Assembly: GCF_001613385.1 (NCBI RefSeq)
Contig: NZ_BDCG01000004.1
Location: forward strand, 434,001-498,000
Source of the DNA: Nocardia flavorosea NBRC 108225
Lineage (GTDB): Bacteria; Actinomycetota; Actinomycetes; Mycobacteriales; Mycobacteriaceae
Direction of reading: 5' to 3'
Length of the DNA: 64,000 nt
Translations under genes and position numbers: made by a program
In this document: positions 55,439 through 62,729 of the stretch, one piece after another
Layout: every line of letters starts with the position of its first letter
How positions within the stretch are numbered: position 1 is the first letter of the stretch
The notes under the pieces: generated by a model
Databases searched by the model: none
What the model was told of the DNA's origin: nothing
Seen by the model: only the letters and a program-made list of their open reading frames with translations

Positions 55439-56320
55439 TCAGGTGATCGGGTTCTGGATGTTCTCGTCGGCGAATTTGCGCAGCGCGTCCTTCTTCGCCT
55501 CGATATCCCCGTCGAATCCGATACCGGCGGCCAGCCAGGGGATCACGATCGCGTCGGTGACTCCGGCGTCGTACTGCTCCTGGTAGCCGTCGCGGCCGAA
55601 CTTGTCCACGCAGACCGCCTGGATTTCGAACGGTACATCGGCACGGTTGTGTTCGGCCCGCAGTTCGCCGAGCCGGGCGATGGTGGTCTGCAGATCCTCG
55701 AATTTCATCATCGCCGAGGTCCAGCCGTCGCCCACCCGGGCCGCACGGCGCAGCGCCACTTCGGTATGACCGCCGATATAGAACGGAACCGGTTCGCTCG
55801 GCGCCGGACTCATCTGCAGTTCGTCGAAATCGAAGAACTCACCGTGGTACTCGACCATGCCACCCGCGAGGACCTTCTTGATGACCTCGATCATCTCGTC
55901 GACCCGCGCGCCGCGGCGCGCATACGGCACCCCGCACCATTCGAATTCCTCCGGTGCCCAGCCTATCCCCACACCGAAGCCGAACCGGTTACCGGACAGG
56001 TTCGCCACCGACCCGACCTGGCGAGCCAGCAGCAGCGGATTCCGGGAACCCAGTTTCAGCACGTTGGTGTAGAAGCGGAGCCGGGTGGTCACCGCGGCCA
56101 TAGCGGTCGCGGCGATCAGCGGATCCACCCACGGGGTGTCCGGGCCCCAGAACCGGGCGCCGTCCGGGGTGTAGGGATACTTCGCCGCCTGGGATTTCAT
56201 ATAGAACAGCGAATCCGGCAGGGCGATCGAGCTGAACCCGACCTCCTCCGCCGTTTTCGCCAGTTCGGGTAGCTGTTCCAGCGGGCTGAGCGCGACCCCG
56301 AGGCTGAACTTCAGTGTCAT
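55439..56320 (-). CDS. LLM-class, probably F420-dependent oxidoreductase
   Basis: 293 residues from ATG 56320, which overlaps the ltp3 stop. Luciferase-like barrel: LPELAKTAEEVGFSSIALPDSLFYMKS, LANLSGNRFGFGVGIGWAPEEFEWCGVPYARRGARVDEMIEVIKKVL and PFYIGGHTEVALRRAARVGDGW. It is distinct from the second LLM gene at 59636. In the ltp operon it could reduce or oxidise an acyl-CoA side-chain intermediate with F420. The exact reaction is unknown. Confidence 0.85.
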   Translation of the reverse strand: MTLKFSLGVALSPLEQLPELAKTAEEVGFSSIALPDSLFYMKSQAAKYPYTPDGARFWGPDTPWVDPLIAATAMAAVTTRLRFYTNVLKLGSRNPLLLARQVGSVANLSGNRFGFGVGIGWAPEEFEWCGVPYARRGARVDEMIEVIKKVLAGGMVEYHGEFFDFDELQMSPAPSEPVPFYIGGHTEVALRRAARVGDGWTSAMMKFEDLQTTIARLGELRAEHNRADVPFEIQAVCVDKFGRDGYQEQYDAGVTDAIVIPWLAAGIGFDGDIEAKKDALRKFADENIQNPIT

Positions 56321-57483
56321 GGGCGTTCCGACCCGACGACCCACATCGAGAAGTACTGCGAGCCACCACCGTAGGCGTGGCCGAGCGCCTTGCGGGCGTT
56401 CTCGACCTGGTAGTCACCGGCCCGGCCCATCACCTGTTTGGCGGCTTCGGCGAAGCGGATCATGCCGGAGGCGCCGATCGGGTTGGACGAGAGTACCCCG
56501 CCCGACGGGTTCACCGGCAGCGTGCCGCCGATTTCGGTTTCGCCTTTATCGGTGAGTTTCCAGCCGTCGCCGGGGGCGGCGAAACCGAGGTTCTCCAGCC
56601 ACATCGGCTCGAACCAGGAGAACGGCACATAGATTTCGGCCGCGTCGATCTCGGCCAGCGGATCGGTGATCCCGGCCTGCGCCCAGAGCGCCTTGGCCGC
56701 ATCCTGCCCGGCCTGCGGGTTCACCTGATCGCGGCCGGCGTAGGCCAGCGGTTCGGTGCGCATGGCGGTAGCGTGGATCCAGCCGACCTTCTTGCCGGAC
56801 GCCTCCACCGCGGCGGCCGATTCCTCGCCGCCGATGACCACCGCGCAGGCGCCGTCGGAGGAGGGGCAGGTCTCGTCGAACCGGATGGGATCCCACAGCA
56901 CCTGCGAGGCGAGGACCTCTTCGACCGTCTTGTCGCCCTGTTTGAGATGGGCGTGCGGGTTCTTGGCCCCGTTGCGGCGATCCTTCGCGGCAACCATCGC
57001 GCCCACATGCAGCGGCGCGTTCGACCGGCGGATATAGGACCGCACATGGGGCGCGAAGTAGCCGCCCGCACCCGCGCCCACCGGCATGGTGAACGGCACC
57101 GGAATCGACAGCGCCCACATGGCATTCGATTCCGACTGCTTCTCCCAGGCGATGGCGAGCACCTTCTCGTGCACGCCACCCTGGACCATGTTGGCGGCCA
57201 CGCAGGCGGTGGAGCCGCCGACCGAGCCGGCGGTGTGCACGCGCAGCAGCGGTTTCCCGGGCGCACCCAGCGCATCCGCCAGGTACAGCTCGGGCATCAT
57301 CATGCCCTCGAACATGTCCGGGGCCTTGCCGATCACGATGGCGTCGATATCGGCCATGGTCAGGCCGGAGTCGGCCAGTGCCCGGTCGATCGCCTCCCGG
57401 CACATCCCGGCCATCGAGACATCGCCGCGCTTGGCGACGTGATGGGTCTGTCCGGTGCCCAGCACCGCGGCGGGGAAACTCAT
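56317..57483 (-). CDS. ltp3: Thiolase-like lipid-transfer protein (Ltp3-like)
   Basis: 388 residues, SCP-x thiolase family. Nucleophile region GGSTACVAANMVQGG with Cys, EGDSCAVVIGGEE-like DGACAVVIGGEESAAAVE, HATAMRTEPLAYAGRDQ, and a C-terminal VNPSGGVLSSNPIGASGMIRFAEAAKQVMG that replaces the typical GGHPLG. Synteny equals Rv3523. Ltp-type proteins pair with DUF35 proteins to perform retro-aldol cleavage of acyl-CoA side chains. Coupled to ltp4 by a four-base overlap. Confidence 0.87.
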   Translation of the reverse strand: MSFPAAVLGTGQTHHVAKRGDVSMAGMCREAIDRALADSGLTMADIDAIVIGKAPDMFEGMMMPELYLADALGAPGKPLLRVHTAGSVGGSTACVAANMVQGGVHEKVLAIAWEKQSESNAMWALSIPVPFTMPVGAGAGGYFAPHVRSYIRRSNAPLHVGAMVAAKDRRNGAKNPHAHLKQGDKTVEEVLASQVLWDPIRFDETCPSSDGACAVVIGGEESAAAVEASGKKVGWIHATAMRTEPLAYAGRDQVNPQAGQDAAKALWAQAGITDPLAEIDAAEIYVPFSWFEPMWLENLGFAAPGDGWKLTDKGETEIGGTLPVNPSGGVLSSNPIGASGMIRFAEAAKQVMGRAGDYQVENARKALGHAYGGGSQYFSMWVVGSERP

Positions 57484-58547
57484 CGGCGGGCCTCCGAATC
57501 CAGGACTGTCACAAGGTTCTGTTGCAGGGCCGGGCCGCTGGTGGCGTGGGCCAGCGTGCGCTCGGCGGTGCCCGCCATGATGGGCAGCGCGGCGTAGCCG
57601 ATACGTTCCAGCCCGGTGGCGAACATGGGGTTGGCGGCCAGCGCGCCGCCGGTCGGGTTGACCTTGGTCTCCGGTTTCAGTCCCAGCGCCTCGGCGAGGA
57701 TGAGCTGCTGGTGGCTGAACGGTGCATGCAGTTCGGCGACGTCGATACCGCTGGTATCACCGTTCGTCACTGCCTGCCCGGCGGCGGCCGTCGAGGGGGA
57801 GACGGTCAGATCGCGGGCGCCCAGCACGCTGGAATCGATCCGATGCGACATTCCGGTGATCCACGCGGGACGTTCGCACAGTTCGCGGGCGCGGTCGCCG
57901 GCGGCGAGCACGATCGCGGCGGCACCGTCGGTGATGGGCGCACAGTCGTGTTCGCGCAGCGGGTCGGCGACGTAGGGCGCGGCGAGCAGATCGTCGATCG
58001 ATTTTCCGTCGACGGTGTGTGCGGCCGAGACGGCCGCCATATCGCGTTCGGTCCAGCGTCCGGCGTCGAGTCCGGCCCGGGCCTGCAACCCGGCGACGGA
58101 CAGCGAATCCGGCCACAGCGGCGCGACCAGGTAGGGGTCGAGCTGAGTGGTGAGGACCTTGCGCAGGGTGCTCGCGGAGGATTTTCCGAAGCCGTAGACG
58201 AGAGCCGTCTGGACCTGTCCGGAGCGGATTTTCACCCACGCCTCGTACAGGGCCCAGGCAGCGTCCATCTCCACATGCGATTCGTTGATCGGCGGGACGG
58301 CGCCGATCGAGTCGATCGCGGAGATGAACGAGAAGGACCGGCCGGCCAGGTAATCCGACGATCCGGAGCACCAGAAGCCGATATCGGACTTGGTGATGCC
58401 CAACTGGTCGTAGAGCTGCTGGAAGCAGGGCACCAGCATTTCCACGCCGTTGGTGGTGCCGTAGGTCTCCGGCACATGCGGTGCGTGCGCGAAGCCGACG
58501 ACGGCGATCTCGGTGGCGTTATCGATGGAACGCTCGGTGATGGTCAC
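57480..58547 (-). CDS. ltp4: Thiolase-like lipid-transfer protein (Ltp4-like)
   Basis: 355 residues from GTG 58547; the longer open frame upstream is antisense-like DUF35 sequence. The length matches Rv3522 by recall (354). Thiolase fold: DIGFWCSGSSDYLAGRSFSFISAID, ITDGAAAIVLAAGDRA, ELHAPFSHQQLILAEALGL, VNPTGGALAANPMFATGLERI. The usual nucleophile Cys position reads E-S-H-V-E-M-D-A-A, so it seems not to be a thiolase; a retro-aldolase or partner subunit is likely. Coupled to ltp3. Confidence 0.87.
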   Translation of the reverse strand: MTITERSIDNATEIAVVGFAHAPHVPETYGTTNGVEMLVPCFQQLYDQLGITKSDIGFWCSGSSDYLAGRSFSFISAIDSIGAVPPINESHVEMDAAWALYEAWVKIRSGQVQTALVYGFGKSSASTLRKVLTTQLDPYLVAPLWPDSLSVAGLQARAGLDAGRWTERDMAAVSAAHTVDGKSIDDLLAAPYVADPLREHDCAPITDGAAAIVLAAGDRARELCERPAWITGMSHRIDSSVLGARDLTVSPSTAAAGQAVTNGDTSGIDVAELHAPFSHQQLILAEALGLKPETKVNPTGGALAANPMFATGLERIGYAALPIMAGTAERTLAHATSGPALQQNLVTVLDSEARR

Positions 58548-58560
58548 GCGGGGAGCCCTC

Positions 58561-59574
58561 TCACAGGTGATGCTTGTAGGTGTCGTAGTCGGCATCCGGC
58601 TCGCCGGTCGGCTCGAAGTGGTCGATATTGGCCATGGTGTGGCCCCACTCCTCACGCGGCTTCCAGACCACCTTGACCCGCAGACCCATCCGCACCTCGC
58701 TCGCCTCGATACCGAGAACGAGATGCAGGAAGGGGATATCGGCGCCGTCGAGCAGCACGTACGCGGCCACATAGGGCGGTTTGAGCCGCTGGCCCATGAA
58801 CGGCACGTTCACGATGCAGAAGGTGGTGACGGTGCCCGTCTCGGCGAGTTCGACCATGTCCGCGGTGGACCGTCCGTCGACCGGGTCGACACCACGCGGC
58901 GGGAAGTACACCTTGCTGTTCGCGTCGGCGCGGCCGCCGACCAGCTTGCCCTCCATCAAGCCGCGCAGGAACGCGGTCTCCTCCGGGGAGGCGGTGTGCT
59001 TGTAGTCCATCCCGATCGGGGTGGTGATTATCGTGACGGGTTCGGCATCCGAGGCCGGCGCCGGTTCCGCCGTCGGGGCATCACCGGGTTCGAAACAGAC
59101 GATGTCGTGGATGGACCCGGTGAGCTCGTCGGCCCAGCGGGCGGTGACCCGCATACCGCTGCTGATCTGCTCCGGGCTCTGCACATCCACCGCGTGCAAC
59201 AGTGCGGTATCGGCGCCGTCGAGCTGGATCAGCGCGTAGGCGAACGGCCGGTCGAAGGGCTGGCCGGGCAGCACATCGCGGACCCAGGACCAGGACTTGA
59301 CAGTGCCGGTGGTGGCGACCTCCACGAACTCCGACAGCGGATCGGCGGTCACCGGGTCGAACTCGGCCGGTGGTACGAGCACCCGGCCGTCCGAGCCCCG
59401 GATACCGAAGATGCGCCGTTCGCGCAGGCCGGTGAGGAACTTGCCGATGATGGGTCCCACAGAACGCGTGTAGTCGAACTCCATCCGCAAGGGCGCACTG
59501 AGCACATCGCTCGGTTTCAGTCCTGGCGGGCGTTCCTGCGTAATTACCGTGGGTGCAGTATTCCCATGAGTCAC
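58561..59574 (-). CDS. Tandem DUF35/OB-fold protein of the ltp operon (Rv3521-like)
   Basis: 337 residues with two DUF35-type halves (about 20-165 and 180-330). Each has the R-x-P-x-x-x-F/V-x-P-x-x-D-P pattern (RVLVPPAEFDPV; KVYFPPRGVDPV) and a beta-barrel end (ALIQLDGADTALLHAVDV; AAYVLLDGADIPFLHLVLG). Only two cysteines occur in the whole protein, so the zinc ribbon of classic DUF35 proteins is absent. DUF35 proteins feed or complete Ltp aldolases. First gene of the five-gene operon; start beside a KstR-like box. Confidence 0.85.
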   Translation of the reverse strand: MTHGNTAPTVITQERPPGLKPSDVLSAPLRMEFDYTRSVGPIIGKFLTGLRERRIFGIRGSDGRVLVPPAEFDPVTADPLSEFVEVATTGTVKSWSWVRDVLPGQPFDRPFAYALIQLDGADTALLHAVDVQSPEQISSGMRVTARWADELTGSIHDIVCFEPGDAPTAEPAPASDAEPVTIITTPIGMDYKHTASPEETAFLRGLMEGKLVGGRADANSKVYFPPRGVDPVDGRSTADMVELAETGTVTTFCIVNVPFMGQRLKPPYVAAYVLLDGADIPFLHLVLGIEASEVRMGLRVKVVWKPREEWGHTMANIDHFEPTGEPDADYDTYKHHL

Positions 59575-59583
59575 GATATCGAG

Positions 59584-59597
59584 TAGAACAGGTTCTT
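59584..59597. promoter_or_regulatory. KstR-like operator between the ltp operon and the LLM gene
   Basis: TAGAACAGGTTCTT is identical to the box at 11763 and fits TnnAACnnGTTnnA except the last base. It lies in the 61-base gap of the divergent genes and could control both. Confidence 0.78.
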
Positions 59598-59635
59598 ATT
59601 CTGCTGGCAAGCAGTAGGCCGGAAAGGGGTCGGTT

Positions 59636-60676
59636 GTGAAGTTCGGATTGCAGCTCGGATACTGGGGCGCCGCGCCGCCGCAACACGCCGCGGAGGTCGT
59701 GGTGGCCGCCGAGGAAGCCGGGTTCGACGCGGTGTTCGCCGCCGAATCCTGGGGTTCGGACGCCTTCACCCCGCTGGCCTGGTGGGGCTCGGCCACCGAG
59801 CGAGTACGGCTGGGCACCTCGGTGGTGCAGCTGTCCGCGCGTACCCCCACGGCCACGGCCATGCACGCGCTGACCCTCGACCATCTCAGCGGCGGCCGGG
59901 CCATTCTCGGGCTCGGCGTCTCCGGTCCGCAGGTGGTGGAGGGCTGGTACGGACAGCCGTTTGCCAAACCGTTGCAGCGCACCCGCGAATACGTCGATAT
60001 CGTGCGCAAGGTGCTGGCCCGAGAAGGGCCGGTGACCAACGACGGGCCGAACTATTCGCTGCCCTACACCGGCCCCGGCACCACCGGCCTCGGAAAGCCG
60101 TTGAAGCCGATAACCCACCCGCTACGTGCGGATCTGCCGATCTGGCTGGGCGCCGAAGGTCCCAAGAACGTGGCGCTGACCGCGGAGATCGCCGACGGCT
60201 GGCTGGCGATCTACTACACGCCGCGGATGGCGAATGTGTACAACGAATGGCTCGACGAGGGCTTCGCGCGCCCGGGTGCCCGGCGTTCGCGGAAGGATTT
60301 CGAGATCGCCGCCACCGCCCAGGTGATCATCACCGACGACGTCGCCGCCGAGATCGAACGGATGCGCTGGATCACCTCGCTCTACATCGGCGGGATGGGT
60401 GCGCCGGAACTCAACTTCCATGCCCAGGTGTACCGCCGGATGGGGTACGAGAAGGAGGTCGACGAGATCGGCACCCTGTTCCAGGCGGGCAAGAAGGCCG
60501 AGGCGGCCGCGGCGGTCCCCGACGAACTGGTGCTGGAGACGGCGATCATCGGCAACGAGGCTCAGGTCCGTGAGCAGATCGGTGTGTGGGAGGCCTCCGG
60601 TGTGACCATGCTGTTGGTCTCGGTGCCCGACGTAGACCAACTGAAGCGTTTGGCGCCACTGCTCGACGCCGGGTGA
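59636..60676 (+). CDS. LLM-class F420-dependent oxidoreductase (Rv3520c-like)
   Basis: 346 residues from GTG 59636 (GGAAAGG site). Luciferase-like F420 fold: FGLQLGYWGAAPPQHAAEVVVAAEEAGFDAVFAAESWGSDAFTPLAWW, LSGGRAILGLGVSGPQVVEGWYGQPFAKPLQRTREYVDIVRKVLARE, LPIWLGAEGPKNVALTAEIADGW. Length and position equal Rv3520c beside Rv3521-3523. Probably acts on a steroid side-chain or ring intermediate. Divergent from the ltp operon and followed by a terminator. Confidence 0.9.
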   Translation: MKFGLQLGYWGAAPPQHAAEVVVAAEEAGFDAVFAAESWGSDAFTPLAWWGSATERVRLGTSVVQLSARTPTATAMHALTLDHLSGGRAILGLGVSGPQVVEGWYGQPFAKPLQRTREYVDIVRKVLAREGPVTNDGPNYSLPYTGPGTTGLGKPLKPITHPLRADLPIWLGAEGPKNVALTAEIADGWLAIYYTPRMANVYNEWLDEGFARPGARRSRKDFEIAATAQVIITDDVAAEIERMRWITSLYIGGMGAPELNFHAQVYRRMGYEKEVDEIGTLFQAGKKAEAAAAVPDELVLETAIIGNEAQVREQIGVWEASGVTMLLVSVPDVDQLKRLAPLLDAG

Positions 60677-60700
60677 ACTTGTTTCAGAAATCCTCCGTAC

Positions 60701-60736
60701 CGCTACCCGCCGTGTTCGTGCCTCCGGCGGGTAGCG
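60701..60736 (+). terminator. Hairpin after the Rv3520c-like gene
   Basis: CGCTACCCGCC and GGCGGGTAGCG form a perfect 11-bp stem with a 14-base loop, 25 bases after the stop. Confidence 0.7.
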
Positions 60737-60889
60737 TGTAGCGAAACCGCCACGCCGAATCCGGCCTCTTCAGATGGCGTCTCGGGCCGGACTCCGCATG
60801 AAGATCGCGTCGGACCCCGCCCCTGATGTTGCGGCGTGAGAGCGCACCAGATGGCCGGGCGTCGAAGCAGTGCGATGCCGCAACATATG

Positions 60890-60910
60890 TGCCATACTTC
60901 AAGTATGGCA
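60890..60910. promoter_or_regulatory. Palindromic operator of the third toxin-antitoxin module
   Basis: TGCCATACTT-C-AAGTATGGCA is a perfect 10-bp inverted repeat around one base. It covers the antitoxin start codon. A natural site for antitoxin binding. Confidence 0.75.
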
Positions 60911-61171
60911 TCCCGGAAGATTACCGTCACTGTGCCGGAAGACCTCGTCGAATCGATCAAGGGCCGGGTCGACGCGCGGGGAGTGTCCGGCTATATCGCC
61001 GCTGCTGCCGCTCATCAGGACGCTATGGACCGTTTGCATGAGCTCGCCGAACATCTGGAAGACGAACACGGCGAGCTCTCGGAAGAGGAGCAACAGGCCG
61101 CACTCGACCGGATCGCAGCTCTGGACGAATGGCATGACGGGCGCCGTTCCCGTCCGGGCAGCGCCGCGTGA
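60905..61171 (+). CDS. Small antitoxin with N-terminal strand-helix motif
   Basis: 88 residues from ATG 60905 inside the palindrome; upstream in-frame ATGs are less likely. It begins SRKITVTVPEDLVESIKGRVDARGVSGYIAAAAAHQDAMDRLHELAEHLEDEHGELSEEEQQAAL: a ribbon-helix-helix-type strand then helices, and an acidic C-terminal tail. Its stop overlaps the PIN toxin GTG by four bases. Antitoxin role inferred from fold, partner and operator. Confidence 0.85.
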   Translation: MASRKITVTVPEDLVESIKGRVDARGVSGYIAAAAAHQDAMDRLHELAEHLEDEHGELSEEEQQAALDRIAALDEWHDGRRSRPGSAA

Positions 61172-61614
61172 GCCGGACACGGCGCATGGCAGCGCACCGC
61201 CCGAGAAGGCGCGTCTTCGTGTTCGACTCGGAAGCCCTGGCCAAGGCAGTCCATGGTGATCGCGAGATGGCCGCGCTGATCAAGACCGCTCCCCAACTCG
61301 ATACCCCGATCATTACCTCGGCCCTCACCACCGTGGAGGCATGGAACCCGCGCGACACTTCCCGGCAGGCATTATGGAGCGGGGCCCTGTCCCGGATTCG
61401 CATTGTGCACACCGACGACCACGTGATCTCCGCCGCGCGCAATATGCTGCAGGAAGCCGGATTACACGGCCACAAGTACGCGATCGACGCTGTTCTGGCA
61501 GCCGTTGCCCAGCGCGAATCGGCCCGGGGCGCCGAAACCACCGTGTTCACCTCTGACGTCGACGATATGAACCAGCTCTTGGCACGCCATCCCGTACGTG
61601 TCGAAAGGATTTGA
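61168..61614 (+). CDS. PIN-domain toxin
   Basis: 148 residues from GTG 61168. PIN residues: Asp20 in FVFDSEALAKAV, Glu in SALTTVEAW, Asp in KYAIDAVLAAVA, Asp in VFTSDVDDM. It is a larger VapC-type toxin with a basic N-terminal extension (SRTRRMAAHRPRRRV). Coupled with the preceding antitoxin. Third toxin-antitoxin pair of this window. Confidence 0.88.
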   Translation: MSRTRRMAAHRPRRRVFVFDSEALAKAVHGDREMAALIKTAPQLDTPIITSALTTVEAWNPRDTSRQALWSGALSRIRIVHTDDHVISAARNMLQEAGLHGHKYAIDAVLAAVAQRESARGAETTVFTSDVDDMNQLLARHPVRVERI

Positions 61615-61639
61615 AGTCCTGGATCCGGCCGGCGGGCTA

Positions 61640-62243
61640 CGTGTGGTTGGTCGGCACGCCTCCGGACCGGCCGGCAGCCCCGCCAGCGTTCCCGGGATGA
61701 GTAGACTGCCCAGCCGGCCTGCGAGCAGCGTCAGCAGTTTCAACATTTCACCATGGCGTTCGATGGTGGCGAGTTGGAGCACATCGCCCTCTATGAGGGT
61801 CTGCAGGTACGAATCGAAGAATGCCGAGCGGTGGCGGGCGGTGCGCTGCACTGCTTCCGCGAATCTGCCGATCACTGCCCGTTCGAGATAGTCCCAGCGT
61901 TTGTGCGTGGACGAGTGGTCGATATCGGGGCCGTGGCGGAACGCCGCATCGACGAATCCGTCCGGTTGCCCATCGATCTCGCCCTGCGCGAACGGCCACG
62001 ATGATTTTCAGCCCGCTGTCGCGATCGACGAATCCGGCCGGATCGCCCTGGGCGGCCCGCAGAGTGGCTGGATCGTCCAACAGGCGGACGACGGTATTCG
62101 GCCGCCAGTCACCGCCCGGCCAGGCGAGTGAGCGTGCTCTTGCCCGATTGGCGTGCACCGTTCACAAGCACCACTCGGGTGTCTGCCAGTGCCTCGGAAA
62201 TCAGTTCATCGGCATGTCTGGGAAGCAGTCGAATCCCGCTCAT
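61640..62243 (-). pseudogene. Decayed AAA/DUF4143-type ATPase
   Basis: From ATG 62243 the minus strand encodes RLLPRHADELISEALADTRVVLVNGARQSGKSTLTRLAGR, an intact P-loop (GARQSGKST). A frame change near 62110 gives VVRLLDDPATLRAAQGDPAGFVDRDSGL; then a deletion removes the Walker B part; another frame continues DYLERAVIGRFAEAVQRTARHRSAFFDSYLQTLIEGDVLQLATIERHGEMLKLLTLLAGRLGSLL. This is the usual order of AAA_14 plus DUF4143. The C-terminal end is missing. Confidence 0.8.
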
Positions 62244-62265
62244 GCTGCGATTATGGCATGGCTGA

Positions 62266-62380
62266 TGGTCATCTGGACGCTATCTTCGTGGTCATCTGGA
62301 CGGCTAGCTTGTGGTCATTTGGACGGCAGTGTGGTGGTCGCTCAGACGGTCATTCTGTGGTCATCTGGACGGACTGGGGC
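62266..62380. repeat. Five imperfect tandem repeats with exact 23-bp period
   Basis: TGGTC recurs at 62266, 62289, 62312, 62335 and 62358, spaced exactly 23 bases. Units 1, 2, 3 and 5 share TGGTCATCTGGACGG or a one-base variant; unit 4 is more diverged. The array begins in the spacer just upstream of the ATPase remnant and ends before the IS110 element. It resembles a row of terminal binding sites of an IS21-type element rather than a gene. Confidence 0.9.
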
Positions 62381-62729
62381 GTGCTGGTCCAGGGGGACGA
62401 CGATCAAATGTGAGTCCGGCCGGTGCTGGACCAGATCGGTAGGGGCCGGGACGGATACAGCACGGCGGTCCCGCCGTGCCGGTTCGCGCCGCCCGTTACC
62501 TTTTTCGTGGGCCCGGGAACCGGGCCCACGGTCGCCAGGCCCGGTATGACTTCTTGCCCCTGCCTTTCGAATGATCCGGGGGGTGGTGTCGCCGGGTCCT
62601 GGTGGCGTCGACGGACCGCTGATGGGGACAGGGCCGCTGGTAGGTCTCTTCGTAACGTGGGTGCCGGGCGTTGACGCTGGATCGGCGACCGTCCGGAAGG
62701 CGTTTCGAAGCAGTTGAGGACCGAGCAAG
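62381..62729 (+). other. Non-coding left part of the IS110 element, candidate bridge RNA region
   Basis: About 350 bases with no supported gene. Two strong hairpins occur: CACGGCGG/CCGCCGTG (62461-62478) and CGTGGGCCCGG/CCGGGCCCACG (62506-62530). In IS110-family elements the non-coding end before the recombinase gene carries a structured guide (bridge) RNA. Presence of such an RNA here is expected from the family but its limits cannot be read. Confidence 0.4.

Noticed and set aside
62266..62380. CRISPR array
   Set aside because: Units are contiguous with a 23-bp period and no spacers of constant length; no cas genes.
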